The translations under genes and the position numbers were made by a program. A DNA stretch of 64,000 nucleotides, from positions 81,424,987 through 81,488,986 of the forward strand of contig NC_134707.1 in the NCBI RefSeq assembly GCF_043290135.1, in the 5' to 3' direction. The stretch's first letter is position 1. Each line of letters opens with the position of its first letter. Positions 12,511 to 22,713 of the stretch are shown one piece after another. The notes below the pieces were generated by a model. It made no database searches, had not been told where the DNA came from, and was given only the letters and a program-made list of their open reading frames with translations. This DNA is from Rhipicephalus microplus (Eukaryota > Arthropoda > Arachnida > Ixodida > Ixodidae).

Positions 12511-15055
12511 GCTCAATTGGTTAGCGAACGGGGCTTATGCGACAGTTATCGTGAGCTATGCCGGGGTTGTGAGGTCGAGCCCCACCTGGGGAATGAAATT
12601 TTTATTAGTTTTTTCATTAGTCATGAGGTTGATTGTATACTCAATGCTGGCGACTTCCTGGCTCGAAAATACTTGTTTACTGGAGTTGTGTGAAGACAAC
12701 AGTACTAAAGGAAACACTTTTACGTGCAACCGTATTCCCCAGTGGCGCAATTGGTTAGCGTACCATACTTATACTACAGTTAACGTGAGCTATGCCTGGG
12801 TTGTGAGTTCGAGCCTCACCTAGGGAATGAAATTTTTACTAGTTCTTATTATTTGTCATGAGGTTGTATACTCAATGCTGGCGACTTCCTGTCCCGACAA
12901 CATTTGTTTATTGGGGTATGTGCGAGAACATTCTTGAAGGCACCACTCCTACGTGCGACCGTGTTCCACAGTGGCGCAATTGCTTAGCGCACGTTACTTA
13001 CTCGACAGTTCTCTTGAGCTATGCCGGGGTTCTGAGTTGGAGCCCCACCTAGGAAATGTAATTTTTATTACTTTTCATAACTACTCATGAGGTTAATTGT
13101 ATACTCAAAGCTGGCGACTTCCTGGTTGGAAAACATTTGTTTACTGGAGGTATGTGCAGGGAGCATTCTTTATGGTCCTGCTCTTTTGAGCAACCGTATT
13201 TCCCAGTGGCGCAATTGGTTAGCGATCGGGACTTATACGACAGTTATCGTGAGCTATGATGGCGTTGTAAGTTCGAGTCTCACCTGGGGAATGAAATATT
13301 TATTAGATTTCGTCATTAGTCATAAGGTTTTATACTCAATGCTGGCGACTTCCTGGCTGGAATACATTTGTTTACTAAATGTACGTGCAGGGAACATTCT
13401 TTAAGGCAATGCTCCTATGTGCAACCATAGTCCCCAGAGGCGCGATTGGTTAGCGTACGGTACTTATACGACAGTTCGCGTGAGCTGTGCCGGGGATGTG
13501 AGTTCAAGCCTTACCTGGGGAAACAATTTTTTATTAGTTTTCATATTTAGTCATGAGTTTGTATACTCAGTGCTGGCGACTTCCTGTCCCGAAAACATTT
13601 GTTTACTGGAGGTATGTGAAGGGAACATTCTTTAAGGCACTGCTCCTGCGTGCGACCTTGTTCCCAAGTGGCGCAATTGGTTAGCGCGCGGTACTTATAC
13701 GACAGTTTTCGTGAGCTATGCCTGAGTTGTGAGTTGGAGCCCCACCTGGGGAATGAAATTTTTATTACTTTTCATAACTACTCATGAGGTTAATTGTACA
13801 CTCAATGCTGGTGACTTCCTGGCTCGAAAACATTTCTTTACTGGAGGTATGTGCAGGGAACATTCTTTAAGGCACCACTCCTACGTGCGACCGTGTTCCC
13901 AAGTGGCGCAATTGGTTAGCGCACGGAACTTATACGAGAGTTATCGTGAGCTATGCCTGGGTGGTGAGTTCGAGCATCACCTGGGGAATGAAATGTTTAT
14001 TAGGTTTTGTATTTGGTCATGAGGTCTTGTACTCATACTGGCGACTTCCTGGCTCGAAATATTTGTTTACTGGGGGTATGTACAGAGAACATTCATTGTT
14101 GCACCGCTCCTACGTGCAATCATATTCTCCAGTGACGCTATTGGTTAGCGCACGGTACTTATACGATAGTTCTCGAGAGCTTTGCCGGGGTTGCGAGTTC
14201 GAGCCCCACTTGGTAATGAAATTTTTATTAGTTTTCATAATCAGTCTTGATGTTAATTGTATACTCAATGCTTGCAACTGCCTGGCTCAAAAACATTTGT
14301 TTACTGGAGTTGTGTGTAGACAACAGTACTAAAGGAAACACTCCTACGCGCAACCGTACTCCCAGTGGCGCAATTGGTTAGCGCACGGTACTGATACGAG
14401 AGTTATCGTGAGCTATGCCTGTGTTGTGAGTTCGAGGCTCACCTGGGGAATGAATTTTTTATTAGTTTTCATATTTAGTCATGAGGTTGTGTACTCATAC
14501 TGGCGACTTCCTGGCTCGAAAACATTTGTTTACTGGAGGTATATGCAGGGAACATTCTTTAAGGCAACATTCCTACGTGCGACCGTGTTCCCCAGTGGCT
14601 CAGTTGGTTAGTGATCGGGACTTATACGACAGTTATCGTAAGCTATGCCGGGGGTGTGAGTTCGAGCCTCACCTGGGGAATGAAATTTTTATTAGTTTTC
14701 ATCATTATTCATGAGGTAAATTGTATACTCAATGCAAGCGATTACTAGCTCGAAAACATTTGTTTGCTGGATGTATGTGCAGGGAACATTCTTCAAGGCT
14801 CCGCTCCTACATGCAACAGTTTTCCACAGTGGCGCAATTGGTTACAGCACGGTACATAAACAACAGTTCTCGTGAGCTATGCCGGGGTTGTGAGTTCGAG
14901 CCTCACCTGGGGATGAATTTTTTTGTTAATTTTCATATTTGGTCACGAGAATGTATACTCAATGCTGGCGACTGTCTGGCTGGAAAATATTTGTTTACTG
15001 AAGTTGTGTATAGACAACAGTCCTAAAGGCAACCTCCTAGGGGCAACCGCATTCA

Positions 15056-15070
15056 TCAGTGGCGCAATTG
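15056..15070 (+). repeat. Left target-site duplication of LINE copy 1
   Basis: TCAGTGGCGCAATTG, the 3' part of the tRNA acceptor strand plus the D arm. It recurs at 19850-19864 as TCAGTGGTGCAATTA with two changes. The LINE 5' end begins directly after it. Confidence 0.8.
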
Positions 15071-15092
15071 GATTCCACTTTCGGCCACGACA

Positions 15093-16290
15093 GTGCATGG
15101 ACGTGCTATCATGTGCTCCCGTGTAGGGGTGGTTTCAGCGGCCCGTGTGGGCCGTGGTATCAGGGGGGCCGAAAAGCCAAGCGAATATTTCCAGGATTTT
15201 CTGGCTCAGTTGGCATCGGGTGATTCTGTTTTGCACACCGTTTTATTGAACGGAAAGGTAAAAGCCAGGCCATATCGAGTGAAGCATGTCCTAGATAGCT
15301 CTGCTCGTCTTTCGTTGTTGCCCAAAGTGGTTGCCCTTGGGGCATACCAATAGAATCACGTTTAGGCAGGGACGTTCAAGGAAGATGAGGGCAAAAAGGA
15401 GATGCTGGCGGCGGAGTCATTCAACGTGAAAGGCTATTACTGTATGGTGGTTGACCCCCGTGATCGAGGTGTGCGGCAGAAGTTGTACCTGCTTCTTCAC
15501 GGCGTGCCGGACGAAGATGTGCGAGTCGCCTTAGCGCCTTACGGGAAAGTGACCGAAGTAAGCAGAGGAAAGGGGAAGATGCAGGGTTAAAATGACAAAG
15601 AATCAACCACTCGATCGGTTACGCTGAGGCTACACGCGGGCGTTTCCGTGGACGACCTGCCACACCAACTACGAGTTTCGGAAGACAACGCGCTCGTCGT
15701 CATCCCGGGCAGAGCACCACTCTGCCTCCAAAGTCGGGACATAGGTCACATTGGATGGGATTGCCGCGTGCCGCGCTGTTGTCGCTAAGGCCACAATGAC
15801 GCTCAATGCGTGAGGTCATACGCAAGCATTATCGGTCCAGGCCGAAAAGACAAGGTGGATGAACACATAATCGATGCCATGGATGCCGAAGAAGCGAGCA
15901 GGGAAGACGGCAGTGCGAAAGGCTCTGCGACGCCCCCTTGACATTCTTCTAGGGCCGCACTTGAAGTGACCGAAGAAGGCGACAAGCACTGTGCTGCGCC
16001 AGGAACAAATATAGACACGGCAACAGTAGACGACGACGCTACAGCAGCGAGCACGTCATCTAGAGCTGCGCGAGAGGACGGCCTGAGAGCAACGGATGAC
16101 TTGATGACCGAGGCCGGAAACATCGCTTTAAAGCGAGCTCGTGAAACACTGGACAGTACAACAAATGTTGACTCATCGACCGCCGGGGATCCCCTCACAA
16201 AGACGGTGATTTGTCGGTGGCCTACCTTCAAGTCAAGACCAAACCTGCCGCCTGACCGCTGGGGCACTCAAACGTCACCTCCCCCGTAGC
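15093..16290 (+). pseudogene. LINE ORF1 (gag-like, zinc knuckle), copy 1
   Basis: The segments align by eye with ORF1 of the copy at 20323: an N-terminal part with KARPYR and LPKVVALGAYQ, a central part with LHGVPDEDVRVALAPYGKV, then a zinc-knuckle region (about 15710-15800) in which several Cys are lost, and an acidic low-complexity tail. In-frame stops occur near 15351, 15588, 15786 and 15939. The expected role of the intact protein is RNA binding in the retrotransposition particle. Confidence 0.7.
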
Positions 16291-16399
16291 GGAGGAGGCG
16301 TTCCGACGCCTTCTACGCTGAGCATAACCGCTGTAGCGACGTGAGAACGACACCAGGCCAAACAACGTTCATGATGTGGCGACTAACTTTAAAACTGGT

Positions 16400-19300
16400 A
16401 TTCACGTTGTGACGTGTAACTCACGAGGACTCTGTTCGCGCAGGAGGCAATGCCAGATTAGTCCATTTTGTTGGAAAACGACATAGACCTGTACAAGAAA
16501 CTAAAATGGAAAGTGAAAAACAAACGGAGCAAATGGTTCAAATTTTTCGCTCTACGTGCGTTTGTCATGCTGTTGGGTGGTCAGGAGGCTGCGTCGTTTT
16601 TATACGAAGTTGTAGCGCGGTTGTTGAAAATGTGTCTACCTGCGATAGCGGTCGGCTGGTTGTGTGCGATCTCATTTTTTCTGGAATCTCTTGGCACGCT
16701 AAGTGTGTTCATGCACCAAACAGATCGCACAAAAGGGAAAGTTTTTTCAGAGCGGTTGAAGGGCTTTTGAAAACAGAGAGGAATGTTCTGTTTCTGGGAG
16801 ATTTCAATTGTGTCTGTAGAGCTGAAGATAAAACAACGAGCATCAGTATGTGCGATAGAAGCGCTGAGCTGTTGAATACAACAGTGAATGAGAGAGAACT
16901 GGAAGATATCGGCTATGTAATGACGTGAAGAGGTGAAGTACGGTACGCGCCCTTTCAAGGTCATTCGCACGCGAGGTTAGCCAGATTATGTTTGTCGGCA
17001 AAGTTGGTACCACTATGCTCACCTTACGAAACTCAACATCTTAGCTTTAGCGATTATTGTCTGATCAAGGTCAACATTGGCGAAAAACGTAAGGCCGTGA
17101 AGTTTAATTAGATTCTATGGAAATTGAATGAAAAACTGCTGCAAGATAAAATATTTATCACAAAAACCCAAGAATGCCTTTCAAATGCTGTTTGTTTGGA
17201 GACCAATAACTTCATAGCTGTTTGGGAGCAAATTAAGTGTGATATAAAGATGGTTGTGATAGAGAGAGCCTATGTATTACGTAATAAGGAAAGGCAACAA
17301 GAAAAGCACTCACAAAGCGAACTGGACTACATGTTGGGCGTAGAAAATGAAGAGCTGGGAAAATATAAAAAAGAAATAAAGGAGGTGAAAGCAAAGCCAG
17401 AATTCATCGACGAAGAAAAGTACCGTGGAGCAATGATAAGAGCTCGCACTGAAGGGCTGTGGGTGGGCGAAACGCCCACTAAGTGAGTGCTCAGTGAAGA
17501 AAAGAAACATGCAGCAGACAAAGGGATAACTGAAATTCGATACCGCAATCACATTACCCGGGACCGCGAAAAGATAAGCCACGCCTTTGTTGAGTGTATA
17601 TGAAACTTCTCAGCAATACAATTAATAACCCCAAACAATACAAAGAGGACTTTCTGGCCCTTATGCTGAGATTAGGAGACTCTGAGCGGGAGCTACTAGA
17701 AGTAGAAATCACTGTGGCAGAAATTGAAGCAGCTATAGATAACCTGAGTAACGGCAAGTCACCAGGGCCAGATGGGCTGGGTGCTGCCGTATACAAATGC
17801 TTCAAGACAGAAATGTCACTGGCCTTACAACGAGTTATCAAAAAAATGCTACGAGAAGAAGCTAACACCTCATTTTTAGGACAGCACACGTAGTATTAAT
17901 CCCCAAAACTGATGACCCCGCAAAGCTACTTTCAGTGGAATCCTACCGACCTATGAGTATAAGCAACACCGACTATAAAATATACATGAAGGTTCTAGCA
18001 AGACGGCTTCAAAGCATTGTCACATCTCTTGTCGGCCCGCATCAGACATGTGTTATTAAGAGCCGAACCATATTCACAAACATACACGTAGCCAGAAGTA
18101 TTTTAGAATGCTGTGACGCAAAGCATGATCATGCACGTGACCATGATTCAGGAAGATCTGCATAAAGCGTTCGATAAAGTTGTACATGAAGTTTTGTTTT
18201 TATTCCTAGAACATGTGAATGAAGGAACTGTCATTACCGAAGGTGTTAGATTAATGTATCACGACTCTACGGCGAATTTGTTAATCAACATAGAAGTAAG
18301 TGCTCCAATTCCTGTGCGCTCGAGCGCGAAGTAAGGTTTTGTTTTGTCGCCACTCCTTTTTGCGCTTTACTTGGAGCCATTTGGTTTGCGATTACTTGCA
18401 ACACCAAGTATAAGGGTGTATACGTTTCTCAGCAGTGAAATTAAACTTTTAGCTTATGCTGATGACATTGCAGTGTTTTGCAGTGACAAAGAACGTGTGC
18501 AAGAAGTTGTACGAATAGCTAGGAAAGTTTGTGCAGCAACGGGTAGTGCAAGTAGTTGGCCAAAATGCCTGGACTTTTTGCATGGTCAGTGGCAAAGCAC
18601 ACCTAAAGTTTATTGTAACATGAATTGGAAAATCATGCCGGGAAAGTACCTTGGCGTGCCTTTGGATCATTACCGCAACGCTACTGAGTATTGGTCTGAG
18701 GAAAATAAACGCATTAGAAATTGTACTGATAAGTGGTGTAGACGCACTTTTTTAATGTTCGCCAGAACTTCCATGTGCAATGTATTTTTGGTGTCAAAAG
18801 TGGTCTGTGTATTACAGGTGTTAACCGTGACGCGTACTTCAGCCCAATAAATGTACCGAGTATTCGCGACCTTTATATGGGGATCGCAGTGGGAGCGCAC
18901 GAGCCGGTGAAATTCACTTCATATGATAAAATATGGTGGTCCGGGGCTTTTACATTTGTTATTCAAGCAGTTGGTGAGCAAATTTATGTTTGTTCGAGAT
19001 CAGACTCATAATTTCTTGAGAGCAGTGATCCAAGCAAGACTGCAGAACCCCTTACCTGATTTTGTCGTGTCATCCTTTTCTTTCGAAGATGCGCCACTCA
19101 GTCCTTATTTGCGAGAAGTAGTTACGGCTACACGCCTGCTCAAGGAAAGATTTTCGTACGAATACTTGTCCGGCGTGCCTAAAAAGAAACTGTATCATGA
19201 CCTGCTTGATTTCTTCTTACCAGTGCCTGTCTATCGAGCTCCGTACAAGCTAGGTTCTGAGCGTGACGTGTTAAAGCGTGTTAAGAGAATGCCAGTCAGA

Positions 19301-19480
19301 CCTGCTGTGAAAACATTCTTCTTTCAAGTGCATACCGGCACTCTCCCTGTACTGTAAAGGGTTTTTTCTACCGTGGTCCGTCAACTGTCTAATCTGCGGC
19401 AAACCAGAAACGATAAATCATATCTTTCTTGATTGCCATGATGCTGTTTTTTGTGGGACGTACAACAACGGACTCTAAAA
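16400..19480 (+). pseudogene. LINE ORF2 (APE endonuclease + reverse transcriptase), copy 1
   Basis: In order: an NSRGLCSRRRQ-like endonuclease start (about 16410), FLGDFNCV at about 16790, a helical linker (17124-17486), SPGPDGLG at 17759, SYRPMSISNTDYKIYMKVLARRL (about 17940), DLHKAFDKV, SPLLFALYLEPF, LAYADDIAVFC (the YADD box is conserved, about 18450-18480), a thumb/connection region to 19357, and a terminal CLICGKPETINHIFLDC zinc knuckle (about 19390-19440). Several frameshifts and stops break the frame. A complete ORF2 would nick the target and reverse transcribe by TPRT. Confidence 0.8.
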
Positions 19481-19849
19481 AAAGATCTATACCTATAAAC
19501 GCTTTCGGAATCCGTTTTCTTCCGTGTACAGCTGCAGGGGCAGTGCCGAGTGACATATTAATGTAGCTTTGCATGCATAGTATGTGGAAGACAACAATGG
19601 ATGTTCGACATAATCGTATAGACGCTCATTCAGCAAGAGACTATTTTGTTGAGAGTATGCTGTATATACGAGACTGTTTAAAGCGCAGCCTGAACCACCC
19701 GAGTGGTTACCTGTATTCGACCAATAGGCTTCTGTGAAGCCTTTTTAAACCACGTGCAATGGCCAAGCTGATGCTGGTGTTTTAATAGGTGTATATATTT
19801 TGTGCGTAATTCTTTTGCATGTAGTTATTAAAATCAAAAAAGAAAAAAT

Positions 19850-20322
19850 TCAGTGGTGCAATTAGTTAGCTCACGGTACTTATACGACAGTTTTCGTATG
19901 CAATGCCGGGATTGTGAGTTCGAGCCTCACCTGGGGAACGAATTTGATATTAGTTTTAAGATTTAGTCATGATGTTCTATACTCAATTCTGTCGACTGCC
20001 TGGCTCAAAAACATCTGTTTACTGTAGTTATGTGCAGAGAATATTCTTTAAGGCACCGCTCCTACGTGCAACTGCATTCCCCAGTGGCGCAATTGGTTAG
20101 CGCACCGTACTTATACGACAGTTCTCGTGAGCAATGCCGGGGTAGTGAGTTCGAGCCTCAGCTGTTAATGAACTTCTTATTAGCTTTAAGATTTAGCCAT
20201 GAGGTTGTATTCTTAAGTTTGTCGACTTCCTGGCTCGAAAACATTTGTTTACTGGAGTTATGTGCAGGGAACATTCTTCAAGGCACCGCTCCTACGTGCG
20301 ATATTCCCCAGTGGCGCAATTG
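19850..20322 (+). repeat. tRNA-Ile(UAU) tandem array, block 2 (between the two LINEs)
   Basis: The unit at 19850 is the downstream half of the tRNA gene hit by LINE copy 1; the TSD gives it back a D arm. A complete unit follows at 20078, with damaged 3' acceptor strand CTGTTAA, and then a third tRNA starts at 20305 and is cut by LINE copy 2 after position 20322. The two LINEs therefore lie only two units apart. The spacers contain TATGTGCAGGGAACATTCTT and are closer to block 3 than to most of block 1. Confidence 0.85.
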
Positions 20323-20364
20323 GCATTCCACTTCCGGTCAGCACAGTGTACGGACGTGTGCATC

Positions 20365-21472
20365 ATGTGCTCCGTAGGGGCGGTTACAGCGCCCCAGATG
20401 GGCCGTGGAAACAGGATTGTTGCCGATGAAGAACAGGATTACGAAGTCGTACTGCCGCAATTGCCTACTGGTGCGTGGGTTCGGAATACTATTTTTCTAC
20501 ACGGAGATATCAAGGCAAGACCTTATCGTGCTGAAGATGTGTGCGATGCTTTGGTGTACCTGGGTATTCTGCCTGAGGTAGTTGCCTTAGGCGCATTCCA
20601 AATAAATCACGTCTGGGCTGTGACTTTCAGTACAGCACAAGCCACAAAGAACATGTTAGCACTTGGCGACGTAAAGATGAAGGGCAAGCGTGCATCGTCA
20701 TTGACCCGAACAAACAAGACGTGCGCCTAAGCCTTTATTGGCTACTACATTATGTACCGGACGAAGACGTGCGCACCACGCTAGTAAATTATGGAAAAGT
20801 GACCGAAGTGACGAAAGAACGATGGCGCGTCCATGGAATTGCTGACAAAGTATCCTCGACCAGGATAGTAAACCTGCAGCTGAAAGTTGTGTGACCGTCG
20901 AAGACTTGCCACACCAGCTCCTATTGGGTGGCGTAAACACGCTTTTGGTTGTGCAAGAACGGGCGCCACTTTGCTTACGGTGCCGACGAACGGGCCATAT
21001 ACGCCGGGACTGTCGTGTACCTCGCTGCGGCCGGTGCAAATGCTACGGGCACGAAAACAGCGAATGTGGCCAGACCTACGCCAGCGTCGCTGCGCCTGTG
21101 GCTGGTGATCGCGTCGCGGAATATCTAATAGACGAAGTTGAAGCAGAAGACGTCGCTGGCAGCAAGATTGAGGGTCCGGTGTTCACGCCCCTCTCTAAGG
21201 GTTCCAAGGACGATGAATGCGAAGCAGCTCAGAAGGTGCAAACCGGACGTATCAGACAACAGAGCAAGGATTTTAGCATCGTACCGTCAGGCAAAAAGCG
21301 CGACGAGAAGAATGACAATACCGCGACGTCGACCGAACAGCCTGAAGTCATAAACATCACTATTTGGGTGGCATGTGCAAAGCGTTCGCGCGAGGAAAAC
21401 ACTGAAAAAGACGCAGGACAACAGAAAACGATTGGAAGTAAGCCAGCAGCCAAAACACATGCACACAGGTGA
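20365..21472 (+). pseudogene. LINE ORF1 (gag-like, two CCHC knuckles), copy 2
   Basis: The N-terminal part runs from 20365 with KARPYRAEDVCDALVYLG and PEVVALGAFQINHVWAV. The frame shifts near 20690; the central YVPDEDVRTTLVNYGKVTEV lies in another frame (about 20750-20812). A second break lies near 20890, after which 20891-21472 is open. Zinc knuckles at 20972-21067 are CX2CX4HX4C twice, and an acidic, lysine-rich tail follows. The expected function is nucleic-acid binding. Two or three frame breaks make it non-functional as it stands. Confidence 0.75.
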
Positions 21473-22524
21473 CTCAGCTCCAGGTTAAAGCTGAACGTCG
21501 CGGCGGGCGGGCGTCCACCGCGCAAACCACCCTTGTAGTCACGGGGGAGAAACTTTCAACGAGGAACCAACATCAGTAGGTGAAAAAGACTGTGACAAAG
21601 ATGGCTTCATCATTATGTAAAGCATGTGGAGGGGGCACGAGTTGTTCGTGTATACCCACAAATTCAACAACGAAAGCCAGGGTTGTATCACGTGGTGAGG
21701 TAAGAACCATGCAGTCCGCACTATCCTTCGCACGGCCTTCACAGCATGAAACAGAGTTACGTGTGGCTACCTTAAATGTGCGTGGCCTACGGTCTCGACG
21801 AAAGCAGTATCAGGTTAAACGCCTCTTTCTTGAGAACAACCTCGATATTGTAGCGGTACAGGAAACGAAGGTCGAAAGCAAAGAACCAGCGGACTGTATG
21901 GTCGAACCTTTTAGGCCCCGCTATAATGTTTGTATTTGTCACTCTGTTGGTACCTCGGGGGGGAGGGGGGGTGCACCTTCTTCTTGCGCAATTGTTTAGG
22001 GTTAGTTTAAGAATGCGTTCATACTACCGATAATGTCCGCCTTGTCTCGTGTGATTTTGTTGGGTTTGGTGTGAAATGACGTATTATTTGTGTATATGCA
22101 CCGAACAGCGCAACTGAGCGGTTACCCTTCTTTGCACGGGTCTAAGAGTACTTAAAATGTGAAAGAAATGTGATACTTCTGGGCGATTTCAACTGTGTGT
22201 GTTTCAGAGAAGATAGGAGCAAAAGGCTAACCACACGTGATCAAAGTGCCTTGTTGTTGTCAGAGCTTATGCAAGATAGGGAGTTGGAAGATGTAGGCAA
22301 TGGTAAATAAAAATGGCCTTTGGTACACGCATTTCCAGCACGATTGTTGTGCCCGATTAGGCAGAGCGTACGTATCACAAGCACTTGCGCCGCTATGTAA
22401 CAGTTATAAGCATAAGCCGGTAGCCTTCAGTGACCATAGCGCCGTAATGTTTACGATAGGTGTGAAGAAGAAAAAGTCAATCTATCCGTGGAAGTTGTGG
22501 AAAATGAACAATGAATTACTTAGC

Positions 22525-22713
22525 GATGAAGTCTTCGTGCGCTGCATTTCCGATGGAGGCGGAAATGTTGTAGGCCTGTGTGCTCAGATTTGGGTGCACG
22601 TTAAAGAACCCCAGGTGGTCGAAATTTCCGGAGCCCTCCACAACGGCGTCTCTCATAATCATATGGTAGTTTTGGCACGTTAAACCCCACAAATCAATCA
22701 TGAAGTCTTCGTG
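22525..22713 (+). repeat. Target-site duplications bounding the Ruka copy
   Basis: ATGAAGTCTTCGTG occurs at 22526-22539 and again at 22700-22713, exactly bracketing the SINE. The duplicated sequence belongs to LINE ORF2, so the SINE arrived after the LINE. Confidence 0.9.
22540..22699 (+). mobile_element. Ruka-like tick SINE, 5'-truncated
   Basis: About 160 bp matching the body of the SINE at 34376: GCATTTCCGATGGAGGCGG, TGTGCTCAGATTTGGGTGCA, CGTTAAAGAACCCCAGGTGG, TCATAATCATATGG and a terminal CCCCACAAATCAATCA. The tRNA-derived head is missing, so the insertion was 5'-truncated. Flanking 14-bp duplications are exact. Confidence 0.9.

Larger units (their letters stand above)
1..15070 (+). repeat. 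tRNA-Ile(UAU) tandem array, block 1 (about 61 units)
   Basis: About 61 head-to-tail units of 225-240 bp, all in the same orientation. Each holds a 92-nt tRNA-like segment starting TCCCCAGTGGCGCAATTGG and ending with a B-box arm and CTGGGGA plus A, followed by GAAATTTTTATT, a plausible Pol III terminator. Comparison with metazoan tRNA-Ile(UAU), from memory, shows the same D arm, the CGGTA/TGCCG anticodon stem, the TAT anticodon and an intron directly after position 37. The spacers between tRNAs are of two intermixed kinds, one containing GTGTAGACAACAGTACTAAA and one containing GTGCAGGGAACATTCTTTAA. Most copies have acceptor, D-stem or T-stem mismatches, so many are probably pseudogenes. Base pair 1-72 is U-A rather than the usual G-C. 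The block is broken by one insertion (924-1904) and ends inside a tRNA gene where a LINE has inserted. Confidence 0.9.
15071..19849 (+). mobile_element. Tx1-like non-LTR retrotransposon, copy 1, inserted in a tRNA-Ile gene
   Basis: A 4.8-kb element begins GATTCCACTTTCGG inside the D loop of a tRNA-Ile copy and ends in an A-rich tail (AAAATCAAAAAAGAAAAAA). It holds an ORF1 with degenerate zinc knuckles and an ORF2 with APE endonuclease, RT and a C-terminal CCHC. The RT motif NTDYKI followed by KVLARRL resembles the Tx1 lineage of the L1 group, in which several families with specific targets are known. The 5' end matches that of the copy at 20323, so both are full-length at the 5' side. Many stops and frameshifts show that it is dead. 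Confidence 0.85.

Noticed and set aside
48..14714. Many 60-130 codon frames with recurring phrases such as ARKHLFTGGMCREHS and SPVAQLVSARYLYDSS
   Set aside because: They are translations of the 230-bp tRNA array in different frames, repeated with the unit period. The tRNA secondary structure, not a protein, explains the conservation.
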